From Rhizobiales bacterium 32-66-11 (GTDB lineage Bacteria > Pseudomonadota > Alphaproteobacteria > Rhizobiales > Xanthobacteraceae), in assembly GCA_002304505.1 (NCBI GenBank), contig NCEH01000001.1, positions 62,001 to 126,000 on the forward strand: DNA of 64,000 nucleotides, in the 5' to 3' direction. The notes under the pieces are model-generated. The model ran no database searches and was not told where the DNA came from. It worked only from the letters and a program-made list of their open reading frames with translations. The position numbers and the translations under genes were made by a program. Below are positions 33,958 to 43,144 of this stretch, piece by piece (position 1 is the first letter of the stretch; the number at the start of each line of letters is the position of its first letter).

Positions 33958-34161
33958 ATGATCTGTGCTGAATGCCCAAGATGCCGCCGCCGCTCCATCA
34001 TCTCCTCTGAGTCGCCGCGCTTTCAGCCGTCGGAAACGGCAGACGAGAGGGTGGCGCAGCCGATCAGCCTGCGTTGCGACCTTTGCGGCAGCAAGAAAGT
34101 GCGCATCTACAATTTCACATCGCCGATCGAAGCGGTGCGTTTCATGGCGAATCGCGGCTGA
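33958..34161 (+). CDS. Small zinc-ribbon-like protein (putative)
   Basis: A 67-residue frame with MICAECPRCRRR at the start and RCDLCGSKK about 40 residues later, giving a C-x2-C-x2-C group and a C-x2-C pair that could bind zinc. The spacing resembles a zinc ribbon. No good ribosome site is visible before ATG 33958; an in-frame TTG at 33928 directly follows the sulfotransferase stop. The cysteine pattern is the only support for coding. Confidence 0.45.
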   Translation: MICAECPRCRRRSIISSESPRFQPSETADERVAQPISLRCDLCGSKKVRIYNFTSPIEAVRFMANRG

Positions 34162-34180
34162 CCGGCGATCCGCACGCACT

Positions 34181-34474
34181 TCAGGCCGCTGCGGTGGCTT
34201 TCGTCGCCGTAGGGGTGGGCCAGACGAGCGCGACAGGCTGCGGCGCTGGAATTTGCACGCCCTTGCTCAGCAGGGGAAACCGGGTCAGCAATTGCCCATC
34301 GGCATCCAGGGCGAACACCGCGACCCCCGCAACAAAGGGAAGGTCGTCGCCGGCGATCTGCAACGCCAGGTCGAGATCGAAACAAACAGTATCAGGTTCC
34401 AGTACGGTGGCGCCCGATGCGGTACGCAAGCACGCCCTGACCAAAAAGGCACGGGCAGCGAAATCTGACGGCAT
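34181..34474 (-). CDS. Hypothetical protein
   Basis: A 97-residue frame from ATG 34474 (an in-frame GTG at 34510 is also possible). The protein starts MPSDFAARAFLVRACLRTAS and has alternating hydrophobic strands and an Ala/Thr-rich tail. I do not recognise it. No strong ribosome site precedes either start. Codon usage is compatible with a real gene. Confidence 0.45.
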   Translation of the reverse strand: MPSDFAARAFLVRACLRTASGATVLEPDTVCFDLDLALQIAGDDLPFVAGVAVFALDADGQLLTRFPLLSKGVQIPAPQPVALVWPTPTATKATAAA

Positions 34475-34623
34475 GGGTCGTATCCATCTTCGGCTGATCT
34501 GCCGCGGCACGTTGTGTTGGCCTTAGCGTCACATGGGGTTTTTATACGCCCAGTGTCGCAATCGGGCTACAGGCAAGCGCTGCATGCACCGGAACTGAGA
34601 CGAATGAAGGGGTTCAGGCACGG

Positions 34624-36405
34624 ATGGAAGTGATCGGCCTTTCGAATCTGGTGCTGTTGGTGTGCGCGGCCCTGGTGGTGGTCGGCACGCTGTCGAGCCT
34701 GCTGGCCGCCCGCTTCGGTGCCCCGTTGCTGCTGATCTTCCTTCTGATCGGCGTGCTTGCGGGCGAGGATGGCCCGGGCGGAATTCATTTCAGCGATTAT
34801 GGGGCCACTTATGTCGTGGGTTCTGCCGCCTTGGCGGTGATCCTGTTCGACGGCGGCTTGCGCATGCGGGCGACCAGCATGCGCGGCGCGCTCGGCCCGG
34901 CCTTCCTCTTGTCCACGGCCGGCGTGTTCATGACGGCGGGGCTGGTGGCCGGCGCGGCCATGGTGCTGCTGGGCCTCAGCTTTCTCGAGGGCTTGCTGGT
35001 CGGCGCCATCGTCGCGTCCACCGATGCGGCGGCCGTCCTGTTCCTGGTGCGGGCTCAAGGCCTGCGCCTCGGCCGCAGGGTGGGCGCGGTAATCGAGATC
35101 GAATCGGCCACCAATGATCCCGCCGCTGTATTTCTCACCATCATCCTGGTGGAATTGTTGATGGCGGGGGCGACGCACGCGGGCTGGGACATCCTTGCCG
35201 GGGCTGGGCAGGAGCTGGTGCTCGGCATTGTGTTCGGCGTCGCCGGAGGATTCCTGCTCACCTTCATGATCAATCGGGTGGACCTGCCGCCGGGCCTGCA
35301 TCCGGTGTTCGTGGTGGCCTCCGCAATCGTGATTTTCGCCTTTACCTCTGTGCTGCATGGCTCCGGCTTCCTCGCCGTGTATCTGGCCGGGCTGGTGGTG
35401 GGCAACCGGCCGGTGCGGGCACTGGCGGCGATCACCAGTTTCCACGATACGGTGACCTGGCTGTGCCAGATCGTCATGTTCGTGATGCTCGGCCTCCTGG
35501 TTTCGCCGCACAGCCTGGTCGATTCGATTCTGCCGGGGCTCGGCGTCGCCGCCTTTCTGATCCTCCTCGGGCGGCCGGCGACGGTGTTTTTATGCCTGTG
35601 GCCGTTCGGATTTTCGCTCCGGGAGAAGCTGTTCGTCTCTTGGGCGGGGTTGCGCGGGGCGGTCTCCATCTTTCTGGCCACCATTCCGATGCTCGCCGGC
35701 CTGCCGGGGGCGCACACCTATTTCAACATCGCGTTCATCGTCGTCGTCACCTCACTGCTGCTGCACGGCTGGACGCTCGCCCTCGCCGCGCGACGGCTGG
35801 ACGTGGCGCTGGCCGATCCGCTGCGCGAGCCGCAGCGCTTCGAGATCGACCTTCCCGGGCAAAGCGAGCACGAACTGGTGGCCTATCCCGTCGCGGCGGG
35901 AACCGTCGGCATCCGCGCCGACCTGCTCCCGGACTGGGCGCGCATGGTCCTGGTGGTGCGCGAGGGCAAGGTCCTCGGCCCGGAGGAAGCGGGCCTTCTC
36001 CTGGCGCGCGACTATGTCTATCTGCTCACGCCGCCGCAGCGGGTTCACCAATTGGATCGGCTCTTCATGTTGGAGGAACTGGTCTGGGGGCAAGATGCCG
36101 CCTTCCCGTTCGCCGGCGAGATTCGGCTGGGCGACATTGGCGAACTCTACGGCCTGCCGATTCCGCCCAGGGATCAAGACTTCACCGTGGCGGCCGCCTT
36201 TGCCGATCGCACCGACGACCGCCCTGCGCCCGGCATGCGGATTGTGTTCGGCCACGCGGCCATCGAGGTGCGGCAGGTGGAAAACGGACGTGTGACGCTG
36301 GCGGCGCTGCGTCTCGAGCGCGAGGATGCCGGACGCGGCACGCAATTTATCCAGGGATTTCTGCGCCTGGCCCGCAAAGGTCGCAATCAGTCGGACACAT
36401 TTTGA
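34624..36405 (+). CDS. Potassium/proton antiporter, CPA1 family (NhaP2/CvrA type)
   Basis: A 593-residue inner-membrane antiporter. The first 390 residues hold about 12-13 transmembrane helices, including the CPA1 ion-site region with IESATNDPAA near residue 160 and AGLRGAVSI near 343. It is followed by a cytoplasmic RCK_C/TrkA-C-like domain (about 415-480, with DWARMVLVVREGKVL) and a CorC/HlyC-type transporter-associated domain (about 495-575). This three-part order is that of NhaP2/CvrA, which exchanges K+ for H+ and guards against excess potassium. It is not in an obvious operon. Confidence 0.92.
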   Translation: MEVIGLSNLVLLVCAALVVVGTLSSLLAARFGAPLLLIFLLIGVLAGEDGPGGIHFSDYGATYVVGSAALAVILFDGGLRMRATSMRGALGPAFLLSTAGVFMTAGLVAGAAMVLLGLSFLEGLLVGAIVASTDAAAVLFLVRAQGLRLGRRVGAVIEIESATNDPAAVFLTIILVELLMAGATHAGWDILAGAGQELVLGIVFGVAGGFLLTFMINRVDLPPGLHPVFVVASAIVIFAFTSVLHGSGFLAVYLAGLVVGNRPVRALAAITSFHDTVTWLCQIVMFVMLGLLVSPHSLVDSILPGLGVAAFLILLGRPATVFLCLWPFGFSLREKLFVSWAGLRGAVSIFLATIPMLAGLPGAHTYFNIAFIVVVTSLLLHGWTLALAARRLDVALADPLREPQRFEIDLPGQSEHELVAYPVAAGTVGIRADLLPDWARMVLVVREGKVLGPEEAGLLLARDYVYLLTPPQRVHQLDRLFMLEELVWGQDAAFPFAGEIRLGDIGELYGLPIPPRDQDFTVAAAFADRTDDRPAPGMRIVFGHAAIEVRQVENGRVTLAALRLEREDAGRGTQFIQGFLRLARKGRNQSDTF

Positions 36406-36457
36406 GCGCCACGTGTGCGGGCGCGGAACGGCCGCGGTGCAGCCAGGGAGGTACCGG

Positions 36458-36754
36458 ATGGTGCGATTGTTCATGCGGGGACGGAGCGATGGGCAAGGCG
36501 CGCGCGATGCGAGCCGGACGCTCGCCGAAAGCGTCCGCCGCATTCTGGGCCTCGATGATGACGCTTCGGTTTCGGTGAGCGAGATCGCCTGCGGCGACCC
36601 CGCCTGCGGTGGCGCCGAGACGGTGATCCTCGTCATGCGGGCCGGCGAGCGCACGCGGGCGGCCAAGCTGCTGAAGCCGCTTTCCACCGTGACCGACGAG
36701 GAACTCGCAGCCGCCCTGGTCCCGCTTTCCGCCCCCGAGGTGAAAACCGCGTAA
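36458..36754 (+). CDS. Hypothetical protein
   Basis: A 98-residue soluble protein with a very good ribosome site (AGGGAGG, 6 bases before ATG 36458). Its middle holds VSEIACGDPACGGAETVILVM with two cysteines, and its end is a helix KPLSTVTDEELAAAL. Similar small proteins occur in Hyphomicrobiales without assigned function. It lies between the antiporter and an aminotransferase on the same strand. Confidence 0.7.
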   Translation: MVRLFMRGRSDGQGARDASRTLAESVRRILGLDDDASVSVSEIACGDPACGGAETVILVMRAGERTRAAKLLKPLSTVTDEELAAALVPLSAPEVKTA

Positions 36755-36865
36755 GGCAAGGCACATGGCGGATTTTGAGCGTGCGCCTTGACGGGCGCCC
36801 GGATTCCGGCTCTGCCACTCGCCGGTTTGAATGCCCATCCTCAGAATGATCGCGTGCGTCCCATC

Positions 36866-38065
36866 ATGAGCCAGCCAGCCGCCGCCCCGCTCCGCGACGG
36901 GCGAAGCCTCAATCCGGTCTATACCGCCCTGCCGACCACCGTTTTCGAGGTCATGTCGGGCCTTGCCCGCACCCATGAGGCGGTCAATCTGGGCCAGGGA
37001 TTTCCCGATGATCCGGGCCCGCTCGATGTCCGCCAGGCGGCGGCGGACGCGGTGCTGAGCGGTTGGAATCAATACCCGCCCATGATGGGCTTGCCGCAAT
37101 TGCGTCAGGCGGCGGCGGCGCATTATCGCCATTGGCAGGGGCTCGATCTCGATCCTGAAAACGAGATCATGGTGACCTCAGGGGCGACCGAGGCGCTGGC
37201 GGGGGCGCTGTTCGCGCTGATCGAGCCGGGCGATGAGGTTGTGCTCTTTCAGCCGCTCTATGACGCCTACCTGCCGTTGGTGCTGCGTGCCGGCGGCGTG
37301 CCGCGCCTGGTTCGCCTGGAGCCACCCTTCTGGCGGATCACGGCCGAACAGCTGTCGCGCGTGTTCACCCCCCGCACCAAGCTGGTCCTGTTTAACAATC
37401 CGCACAATCCCACGGGTATCGTGCACAGCCGCGAGGAGCTGCAGCTCCTGGCCGATCATTGCATCGCCTTCGACACGCTCGCGGTCTGCGACGACGTCTG
37501 GGAGCATGTGGTGTTCGACGGACGCCGGCACTTGCCGCTCATGGCGCTGCCGGGCATGCGGGAACGCACCGTCAAGATCGGGTCCGCGGGCAAGATTTTC
37601 GGCATGACCGGCTGGAAGGTCGGCATGGTCTGCGCCGCGCCGGAGCTGATGCGCGTCCTGTCTAAGGCCCACCAATTCCTCACCTTCACAACGCCGCCGA
37701 ACCTACAGGCGGCGGTCGCCTATGGACTCGGCAAAGACGACGGCTATTTCGAGGACATGCGCGCCCAGCTCCAGCGCGCGCGCGACCGCTTGGCCGGCGG
37801 CCTTTCCGCGCTCGGCTTTCCGGTGCTGCCGAGCGCCGGCACCTATTTCCTGTCCATCGACCTTGCCGCCCTCGATCCCGGGCTGGACGACGAGGCCTTC
37901 TGCCTGGATCTCGTGCGCACCTATGGCGTCGCCGCAATTCCAGTGTCGGCCTTCTATGCTCAGGACGCGGTGCGCTCGGTGGTGCGTTTCTGCTTTGCCA
38001 AGCGCGACGCGACCCTGGACGCCGCCCTTGATCGCCTGGAAAAGGCGATAGCGGTATATGGGTGA
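36866..38065 (+). CDS. PLP-dependent aminotransferase, class I/II
   Basis: A 399-residue fold-type I aminotransferase. Visible motifs are NLGQGFPDDPGP, YPPMMGLPQLR, TSGATEALAGA (phosphate-binding), NNPHNPTG near residue 175, and the PLP-lysine segment GSAGKIFGMTGWKVG near 240. The sequence is closest in character to the kynurenine/methionine aminotransferase-like and N-succinyldiaminopimelate aminotransferase (DapC-like) group; substrate cannot be fixed. The start at ATG 36866 is preferred because it begins the conserved domain, though the ribosome site is weak and an in-frame ATG at 36788 exists. Confidence 0.9.
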   Translation: MSQPAAAPLRDGRSLNPVYTALPTTVFEVMSGLARTHEAVNLGQGFPDDPGPLDVRQAAADAVLSGWNQYPPMMGLPQLRQAAAAHYRHWQGLDLDPENEIMVTSGATEALAGALFALIEPGDEVVLFQPLYDAYLPLVLRAGGVPRLVRLEPPFWRITAEQLSRVFTPRTKLVLFNNPHNPTGIVHSREELQLLADHCIAFDTLAVCDDVWEHVVFDGRRHLPLMALPGMRERTVKIGSAGKIFGMTGWKVGMVCAAPELMRVLSKAHQFLTFTTPPNLQAAVAYGLGKDDGYFEDMRAQLQRARDRLAGGLSALGFPVLPSAGTYFLSIDLAALDPGLDDEAFCLDLVRTYGVAAIPVSAFYAQDAVRSVVRFCFAKRDATLDAALDRLEKAIAVYG

Positions 38066-38244
38066 GCAATATTTTCATGCGTCCGCCATGTGGTTTTGAC
38101 CGATCACGGATGCGTTAAGCAGGTCGGGGAGGGCCAGAAGTCGCTTTCCTCAACGTCCAATCAGGGTCAAATGGAGGTAGGCTTACGGAAGGTCGGCCAG
38201 TTTCGCTCGATCTCCGATGTGCGGCATTCGCGGTTGAGGTGTTC

Positions 38245-39405
38245 ATGGGTGTGGGACGCAGTGCGAACGGGCGCCGGGTGCTCATGGTCGTTCTCGGTTT
38301 TGCCGCGATCGGCGCTGTGGCCTATGCGTGGACCCAGGGTCTGATCGGAAAAACAGGCAGCGCTGCGAACGCCCAAGCCCAGCAGGAACGTCGGGTTCCG
38401 GTTCTCGTGGCGCCGGCGGTCCAGAAGGACATGCCATTGCGCCTTGAGGCGCTGGGCACCGTGGAGCCGCTGGTCACGGTGGCCATCCGCGCCCGCGTGA
38501 CCAGCCGGGTGGAGCAGGTGCTGTTCGAGGACGGCGCCGCGGTCAAAAAGGGCGATGTCCTGCTGGTGCTGGACGCGCGCGAGGTCGACGCGCAGATCCG
38601 CCAGGCCGAAGCCACCCTCGCCAAGGACAAGGTGCAGCTCGAGAAGGCGCTGAGGGATGTGGAGCGCTACAGCGGCCTGCTCGCCCGCAGCGCGGTCTCC
38701 CAGGTGCAGCTCGACGACGCCAAGACCACCGCTGATATGCAGCGGGCCACGGTCGAACAGGACGAGGCCAATCTTCAGAACCTGCGCGTGCAGCGCACCT
38801 ATTATGAGATCCCCTCGCCGGTGACGGGCCGGATCGGCATTTCCGGCGTGCGCCCCGGCGCGGTGATCCGGGTGGACGACACGCTCGCAACCGTCCGCCA
38901 GTTCAAGCCCATCTATGTCACCTTCGGTGTTCCGGAGCGCTATGTGAGCGAAGTGCGGGCTGCCATGGGGAAGGCGGAGGTGGATTTGCGCCTCCAGGGC
39001 AGCAACGATCGGATCAGCGGCGGGCGGGTGGTGGCGATCGACAATACGATCGATCCCCAGACCGGCACGCTGATGGTGCGGGCCCTGTTCGCCAATGACG
39101 ACGAGCGCCTGTGGCCGGGCACCCTCGGCGATGTTTCGGTGACGCTGCGCATGGAGCCGGACGTGATCGCCATTCCCGCCGAGGCGGTGCAGAACGGGCA
39201 GAACGGCGCGTTCGTGTTCGTGATCGAAAAGGGCCTGGCGCAAGTGCGCCCGGTTTCCGTCGCCCGCACGGTGGACGGCGAGGCGGTGATCACGAAGGGT
39301 CTTTCCGATGGCGAGACCGTGGTGACGGAGGGCCAGCTTTCATTACGAGCCGGCAGCCGGGTGGATGTGAAGACCATAACGCCGCAGCGGCCGGCCGGGA
39401 GCTGA
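38245..39405 (+). CDS. RND efflux system periplasmic adaptor (HlyD/MFP family)
   Basis: A 386-residue adaptor. The N-terminal membrane anchor (residues 12-32) is followed by the biotinyl-lipoyl-like motif VEPLVTVAIRARVTSRVEQV, an alpha-hairpin (about 105-165, RQAEATLAKDKVQLEKALRD), a second lipoyl half with PVTGRIGISGVRPGAVI, and beta-barrel and membrane-proximal domains. It links the inner-membrane pump to an outer-membrane channel. ATG 38245 has GAGG 5 bases upstream. The RND pump gene follows after 3 bases; no outer-membrane factor gene is in the cluster. Confidence 0.93.
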   Translation: MGVGRSANGRRVLMVVLGFAAIGAVAYAWTQGLIGKTGSAANAQAQQERRVPVLVAPAVQKDMPLRLEALGTVEPLVTVAIRARVTSRVEQVLFEDGAAVKKGDVLLVLDAREVDAQIRQAEATLAKDKVQLEKALRDVERYSGLLARSAVSQVQLDDAKTTADMQRATVEQDEANLQNLRVQRTYYEIPSPVTGRIGISGVRPGAVIRVDDTLATVRQFKPIYVTFGVPERYVSEVRAAMGKAEVDLRLQGSNDRISGGRVVAIDNTIDPQTGTLMVRALFANDDERLWPGTLGDVSVTLRMEPDVIAIPAEAVQNGQNGAFVFVIEKGLAQVRPVSVARTVDGEAVITKGLSDGETVVTEGQLSLRAGSRVDVKTITPQRPAGS

Positions 39406-39408
39406 GCC

Positions 39409-42400
39409 ATGTTCGCGGAACTGTGCATCCGCCGGCCCGTCCTGACGACGCTGATGATGTTGTCGCTGATCGTGTCCGGCCTGTTCGCCTATCGCCTTTT
39501 GCCGGTTGCGGCCCTGCCGCGGGTGGACTTTCCGACCATCAACATCACCGCCACCCTTCCCGGCGCCAGCCCGGAAACCATGGCATCTGCGGTAGCGACG
39601 CCCATCGAGCGCCAGCTTTCGACGATCTCCGGCATCACCTCCCTCACCTCGTCGAGTACCCAGGGTTCGACCTCGATCACGATCCAGTTCGACCTGTCGC
39701 GCAGCATTGATGCGGCGGCTCTCGATGTGCAGTCCGCCCTTTCGGTGGCCCAGCGGCAATTGCCGGACGAGATGACCACGCCGCCGAGCTTCCGAAAGGT
39801 CAATCCGGCCGATGCCCCGGTCATCCTGCTCGCCATCTCCTCCGACACGCTGCCCCTGTCGTCGGTGAACGAATATGCCGATACGATCATCGGCCAGCAG
39901 ATTTCCCAATTGCCGGGCGTTGCCCAGGTGCAAATCTACGGCACCCAGAAATATGCCGTGCGCATCCGCGTCGATCCCGCCGCAGCGGCCACGCGCAATA
40001 TCTCCGCCTCCGACATCCAGAGCGCGATCCAGGCCGCCGCCTCCAATACCCCCATCGGCCAATTGTCCGGCCCCAAGCAGTCGATCACCATCGACATGGG
40101 CATTCCCAAGGCCGATGCGGAGGTCTATCGCCGGTTGGTGGTGGCGTGGCGCAACGGCGCGCCGGTGCGGCTGGACGAGATCGCGCGCATCACCAACGGG
40201 GTCGAGAACGAGCGCATCGCCTCCTGGTTCAACGACGAGCGGTCCATCGTCCTCGCCGTCGTGCGCCAGCCGGAAGCCAACACGGTCGCGGTGGTGGACC
40301 AAGTGCGCGGCCATCTGGCGCAATATCGCGCCCAGCTTCCCGCCTCGGTCAATATCCAGGTGCTGAACGACCGTTCGGTGTCCATCCGCGATGCGGTGGC
40401 GGACGTGCAGAAGACGCTGATGGAAGCCATCGTTCTGGTGGTTCTGGTGATCTTCCTGTTCCTGCGCAATGTGCGCGCGACCATCATCCCGGCCCTGGCG
40501 CTGCCGATCTCCATCATCGCGACCTTCGCCGCCATGTGGGTGCTGAACTTCTCCATCAACAACATGACGCTGCTGGCGCTGACCTTGTGCGTGGGCTTCG
40601 TGGTGGATGATGCCATCGTGGTGCTGGAGAACATCTATCGCCACATCGAGAACGGCATGAAGCCGTTCGCGGCGGCGATCCTCGGCGCGCGGGAAATCGG
40701 CTTCACCATCATTTCCATGACCCTGTCGCTGGTCGCGGTGTTCATCCCGGTCCTGTTCATGGGCGGCGTGGTGGGGCGCGTGTTCCGCGAATTCGCGGTC
40801 ACCATCTCGATTGCCATCCTGGTATCGGGTTTCGTCTCGCTGACCCTGACGCCCATGCTGTGCGCTCGCGTGCTCAAACCCGTGGACCATGACAAGAAGC
40901 CCAACGCCTTCTTCCGCGTGACCGAGGCCATGTTCGAGGCCTGGCTCGGCGGCTATCGGCGCAGCCTGGACTTCGTGCTGCGCCACCGTCCGTTCATGCT
41001 GGGGGTCACGTTCGCGACCCTGTTCGCCTCCGTGGCGCTCTATATCGCGATCCCCAAGGGCTTCTTTCCCACCGAGGACACCGGCTTCATTACCGGCACG
41101 GTGGAGGCGGCGACCGACACCTCGTTCGAGGCCATGGTCGAACGGCAAAAGCGGGTCGCCGATGCGGTGCGCGAGGATCCGAACGTCGCCTATCTCGTCT
41201 CCACTGCCGGGGCCACCGGCATCAGCCGCACCACCAATACCGGCCGCCTGTTCGTGGCGCTGAAGCCGCGCGCGGAGCGCAGCAAGAGTGCGACGCAGAT
41301 CATCCAGGACCTGCGCAAGCGCATGGCGGTGATCCCCGGCGTCAACGTGTTCTTCCAGCCGGTGCAGAACATCAATATCGGCGGCGTCGCCTCCAAGAGC
41401 CAGTACCAATACACGCTGCAAAGCTCGGACACCGCCGCCCTCTATGCGGCCGCGCCGGCGCTGCTCGACCGGCTCGCGGAGCTGCCCGGCCTGCGCGACG
41501 TGACCTCGGATCTCCAAATCTCCAATCCGCAGCTCACCATCGACCTCGACAAGGACAAGGCGGCCGCCCTCGGAATCACGGAAGCGCAGTTGCGCGACGC
41601 GCTTTATACCCAGTTCGGGACCCGGCAGGTGGCGACGCTTTATACCTCGACCAACCAATATGCGATCATCGCCGAGGTACAGCCGCGCTTCCAGCGCGAT
41701 GCCAACGACCTCGGCAAGGTCTATCTGCGCACATCCAAGGGCGGGGTGGTGCCGCTGGAAGCGGTGGCCGAGATTCGCCGCACGGTCGGGCCGCTCCAGA
41801 TCGCCCACCAGCAGCAGCAGCCGTCCGTGACCATCTCGTTCAACCTCACGCCGGGCACCTCGCTCGGCCAGGCCGTGGAGCAGATCCGGGCTGCGGAACG
41901 GGAGGCGAATCTGCCGGCCAGCATTTATACGGGATTCCAGGGCACCGCCCAGGTGTTCCAGGATTCGCTTTCCAACCAGCCGCTGCTGATCCTCGCCGCC
42001 GTGGTGGTGATCTACATCGTGCTCGGCATTCTCTACGAAAGCTTCATTCACCCGCTGACCATCCTGTCCGGCCTGCCGTCAGCGGGCATTGGCGCTATTC
42101 TGACGCTGATGGCGTTCGACATGGAATTGTCGGTCATCGCCATCATCGGCATCGTCATGCTGGTGGGCATCGTGAAAAAGAACGCGATCATGATGATCGA
42201 CTTCGCCCTCGGCCGGCGGCGCGAAGGGGTGGAGGCGCAGGACGCCATCCGGGAAGCCTGCCTGATGCGCTTCCGCCCCATCATGATGACCACGCTCGCT
42301 GCGATCTTCGGCGTTCTGCCGATCGCGCTCGGCGCGGGGGCGGGCTCGGAACTGCGCCAGCCGCTCGGCATCGCGGTGGTGGGCGGGCTGCTGGTGTCGC

Positions 42401-42528
42401 AATTGCTCACGCTCTACATCACGCCGGTGATCTATCTGTATCTCGACCGGTTCGACCGGATGGTGACCCGTGCGGTCTCCGGCGGCGAGGATCCGCAGCC
42501 GGCGCCTCCGCCCGCACCGGCGGAATAG
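39409..42528 (+). CDS. RND multidrug efflux permease (HAE1 family, MdtB/MdtC-like)
   Basis: A 1,039-residue proton-driven exporter. The start MFAELCIRRPVLTTL is typical; the proton-relay pair is visible in TM4 as VGFVVDDAIVVLENIYRH (about residues 395-412), and the domain duplication repeats the pattern in the second half (GIVMLVGIVKKNAIMMIDFA near 915). Length and the lack of AcrB-type features in the porter loops suggest the MdtB/MdtC/MuxB branch. With the adaptor gene 3 bases upstream it forms a pump lacking its own outer-membrane factor. Substrates unknown. Confidence 0.94.
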   Translation: MFAELCIRRPVLTTLMMLSLIVSGLFAYRLLPVAALPRVDFPTINITATLPGASPETMASAVATPIERQLSTISGITSLTSSSTQGSTSITIQFDLSRSIDAAALDVQSALSVAQRQLPDEMTTPPSFRKVNPADAPVILLAISSDTLPLSSVNEYADTIIGQQISQLPGVAQVQIYGTQKYAVRIRVDPAAAATRNISASDIQSAIQAAASNTPIGQLSGPKQSITIDMGIPKADAEVYRRLVVAWRNGAPVRLDEIARITNGVENERIASWFNDERSIVLAVVRQPEANTVAVVDQVRGHLAQYRAQLPASVNIQVLNDRSVSIRDAVADVQKTLMEAIVLVVLVIFLFLRNVRATIIPALALPISIIATFAAMWVLNFSINNMTLLALTLCVGFVVDDAIVVLENIYRHIENGMKPFAAAILGAREIGFTIISMTLSLVAVFIPVLFMGGVVGRVFREFAVTISIAILVSGFVSLTLTPMLCARVLKPVDHDKKPNAFFRVTEAMFEAWLGGYRRSLDFVLRHRPFMLGVTFATLFASVALYIAIPKGFFPTEDTGFITGTVEAATDTSFEAMVERQKRVADAVREDPNVAYLVSTAGATGISRTTNTGRLFVALKPRAERSKSATQIIQDLRKRMAVIPGVNVFFQPVQNINIGGVASKSQYQYTLQSSDTAALYAAAPALLDRLAELPGLRDVTSDLQISNPQLTIDLDKDKAAALGITEAQLRDALYTQFGTRQVATLYTSTNQYAIIAEVQPRFQRDANDLGKVYLRTSKGGVVPLEAVAEIRRTVGPLQIAHQQQQPSVTISFNLTPGTSLGQAVEQIRAAEREANLPASIYTGFQGTAQVFQDSLSNQPLLILAAVVVIYIVLGILYESFIHPLTILSGLPSAGIGAILTLMAFDMELSVIAIIGIVMLVGIVKKNAIMMIDFALGRRREGVEAQDAIREACLMRFRPIMMTTLAAIFGVLPIALGAGAGSELRQPLGIAVVGGLLVSQLLTLYITPVIYLYLDRFDRMVTRAVSGGEDPQPAPPPAPAE

Positions 42529-42740
42529 TGCGCCCAGCGAAGCAGCGTACATTAGTGTTGTTCTAAAGCCGGGCCGGATCGGCCCGGCGGTGCTGATTTT
42601 CCACAACGTCTTCCAAGCTCTGTTCGATCCATCTGGCCGCAATGCCGTGTGCGTTGCGACACGCTTTCATGCGCCTGCGTTGATTTGCGCGCCCTGATGT
42701 ATTACTGAACATTCATACAGTCACGGTTTAATATCGAATG

Positions 42741-42770
42741 GTTCTAAGGAGCATAAAAACTTGTTCTAAG
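42741..42770. promoter_or_regulatory. Direct repeat GTTCTAAG upstream of hemP
   Basis: GTTCTAAG occurs at 42741-42748 and again at 42763-42770, 22 bases apart (about two helical turns), 40-70 bases before hemP. The core TTCTAA is half of the iron control element TTTAGAA-N3-TTCTAAA bound by Irr in Hyphomicrobiales. A third TTCTAAAG lies near 42557. Iron/heme control of hemP is expected, so these may be Irr half-sites; this is inference. Confidence 0.45.
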
Positions 42771-42807
42771 CCATTCTGTGCGAGAATTCGATTTGGAGTA
42801 ATTAAAA

Positions 42808-42996
42808 ATGGCGAAGCATGAACATGGCGGCGCGACATGGGGCGCGGAAAACAAGGCGCGGGCTTTGCCGATGATCGGTTCGCAGCTCGACAGTCGTGAT
42901 CTGTTTGCTGCGGGGCGTGTCATCACCATTGCGCATGGGGAGCAAGTCTACCAGTTGCGCCTCACGGCCCAGGGCAAGCTCATTCTGACAAAATAA
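42808..42996 (+). CDS. hemP: Hemin uptake protein HemP
   Basis: A 62-residue protein whose C-terminal half, LDSRDLFAAGRVITIAHGEQ followed by VYQLRLTAQGKLILTK, is the full HemP domain signature. In related alphaproteobacteria and in Burkholderia, HemP/HmuP promotes expression of the hemin receptor and is iron-regulated. Here no hemin receptor or hmu genes lie next to it. The ATG has GGAG 9 bases upstream, and the 5' region is AT-rich with repeated GTTCTAAG. Confidence 0.93.
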   Translation: MAKHEHGGATWGAENKARALPMIGSQLDSRDLFAAGRVITIAHGEQVYQLRLTAQGKLILTK

Positions 42997-43144
42997 TGCA
43001 TTGCAATAAAACTGGTGGCAGGATCGGCCTCCAATCTGGATGCAATAATCATTAAGGCGGCTTCCGTTATCTTCCGATTGCCGGCTATTGTCCTCGCGTA
43101 TCTCCGCGAAAACATTGCCGCACGCGAAGGCCGAGACGGAAGAC

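Noticed and set aside
39343..42051. A 902-codon minus-strand frame opposite the RND pump
   Set aside because: His/Arg/Asp-rich composition typical of antisense to a GC-rich gene; the sense strand is a full-length HAE1 pump.
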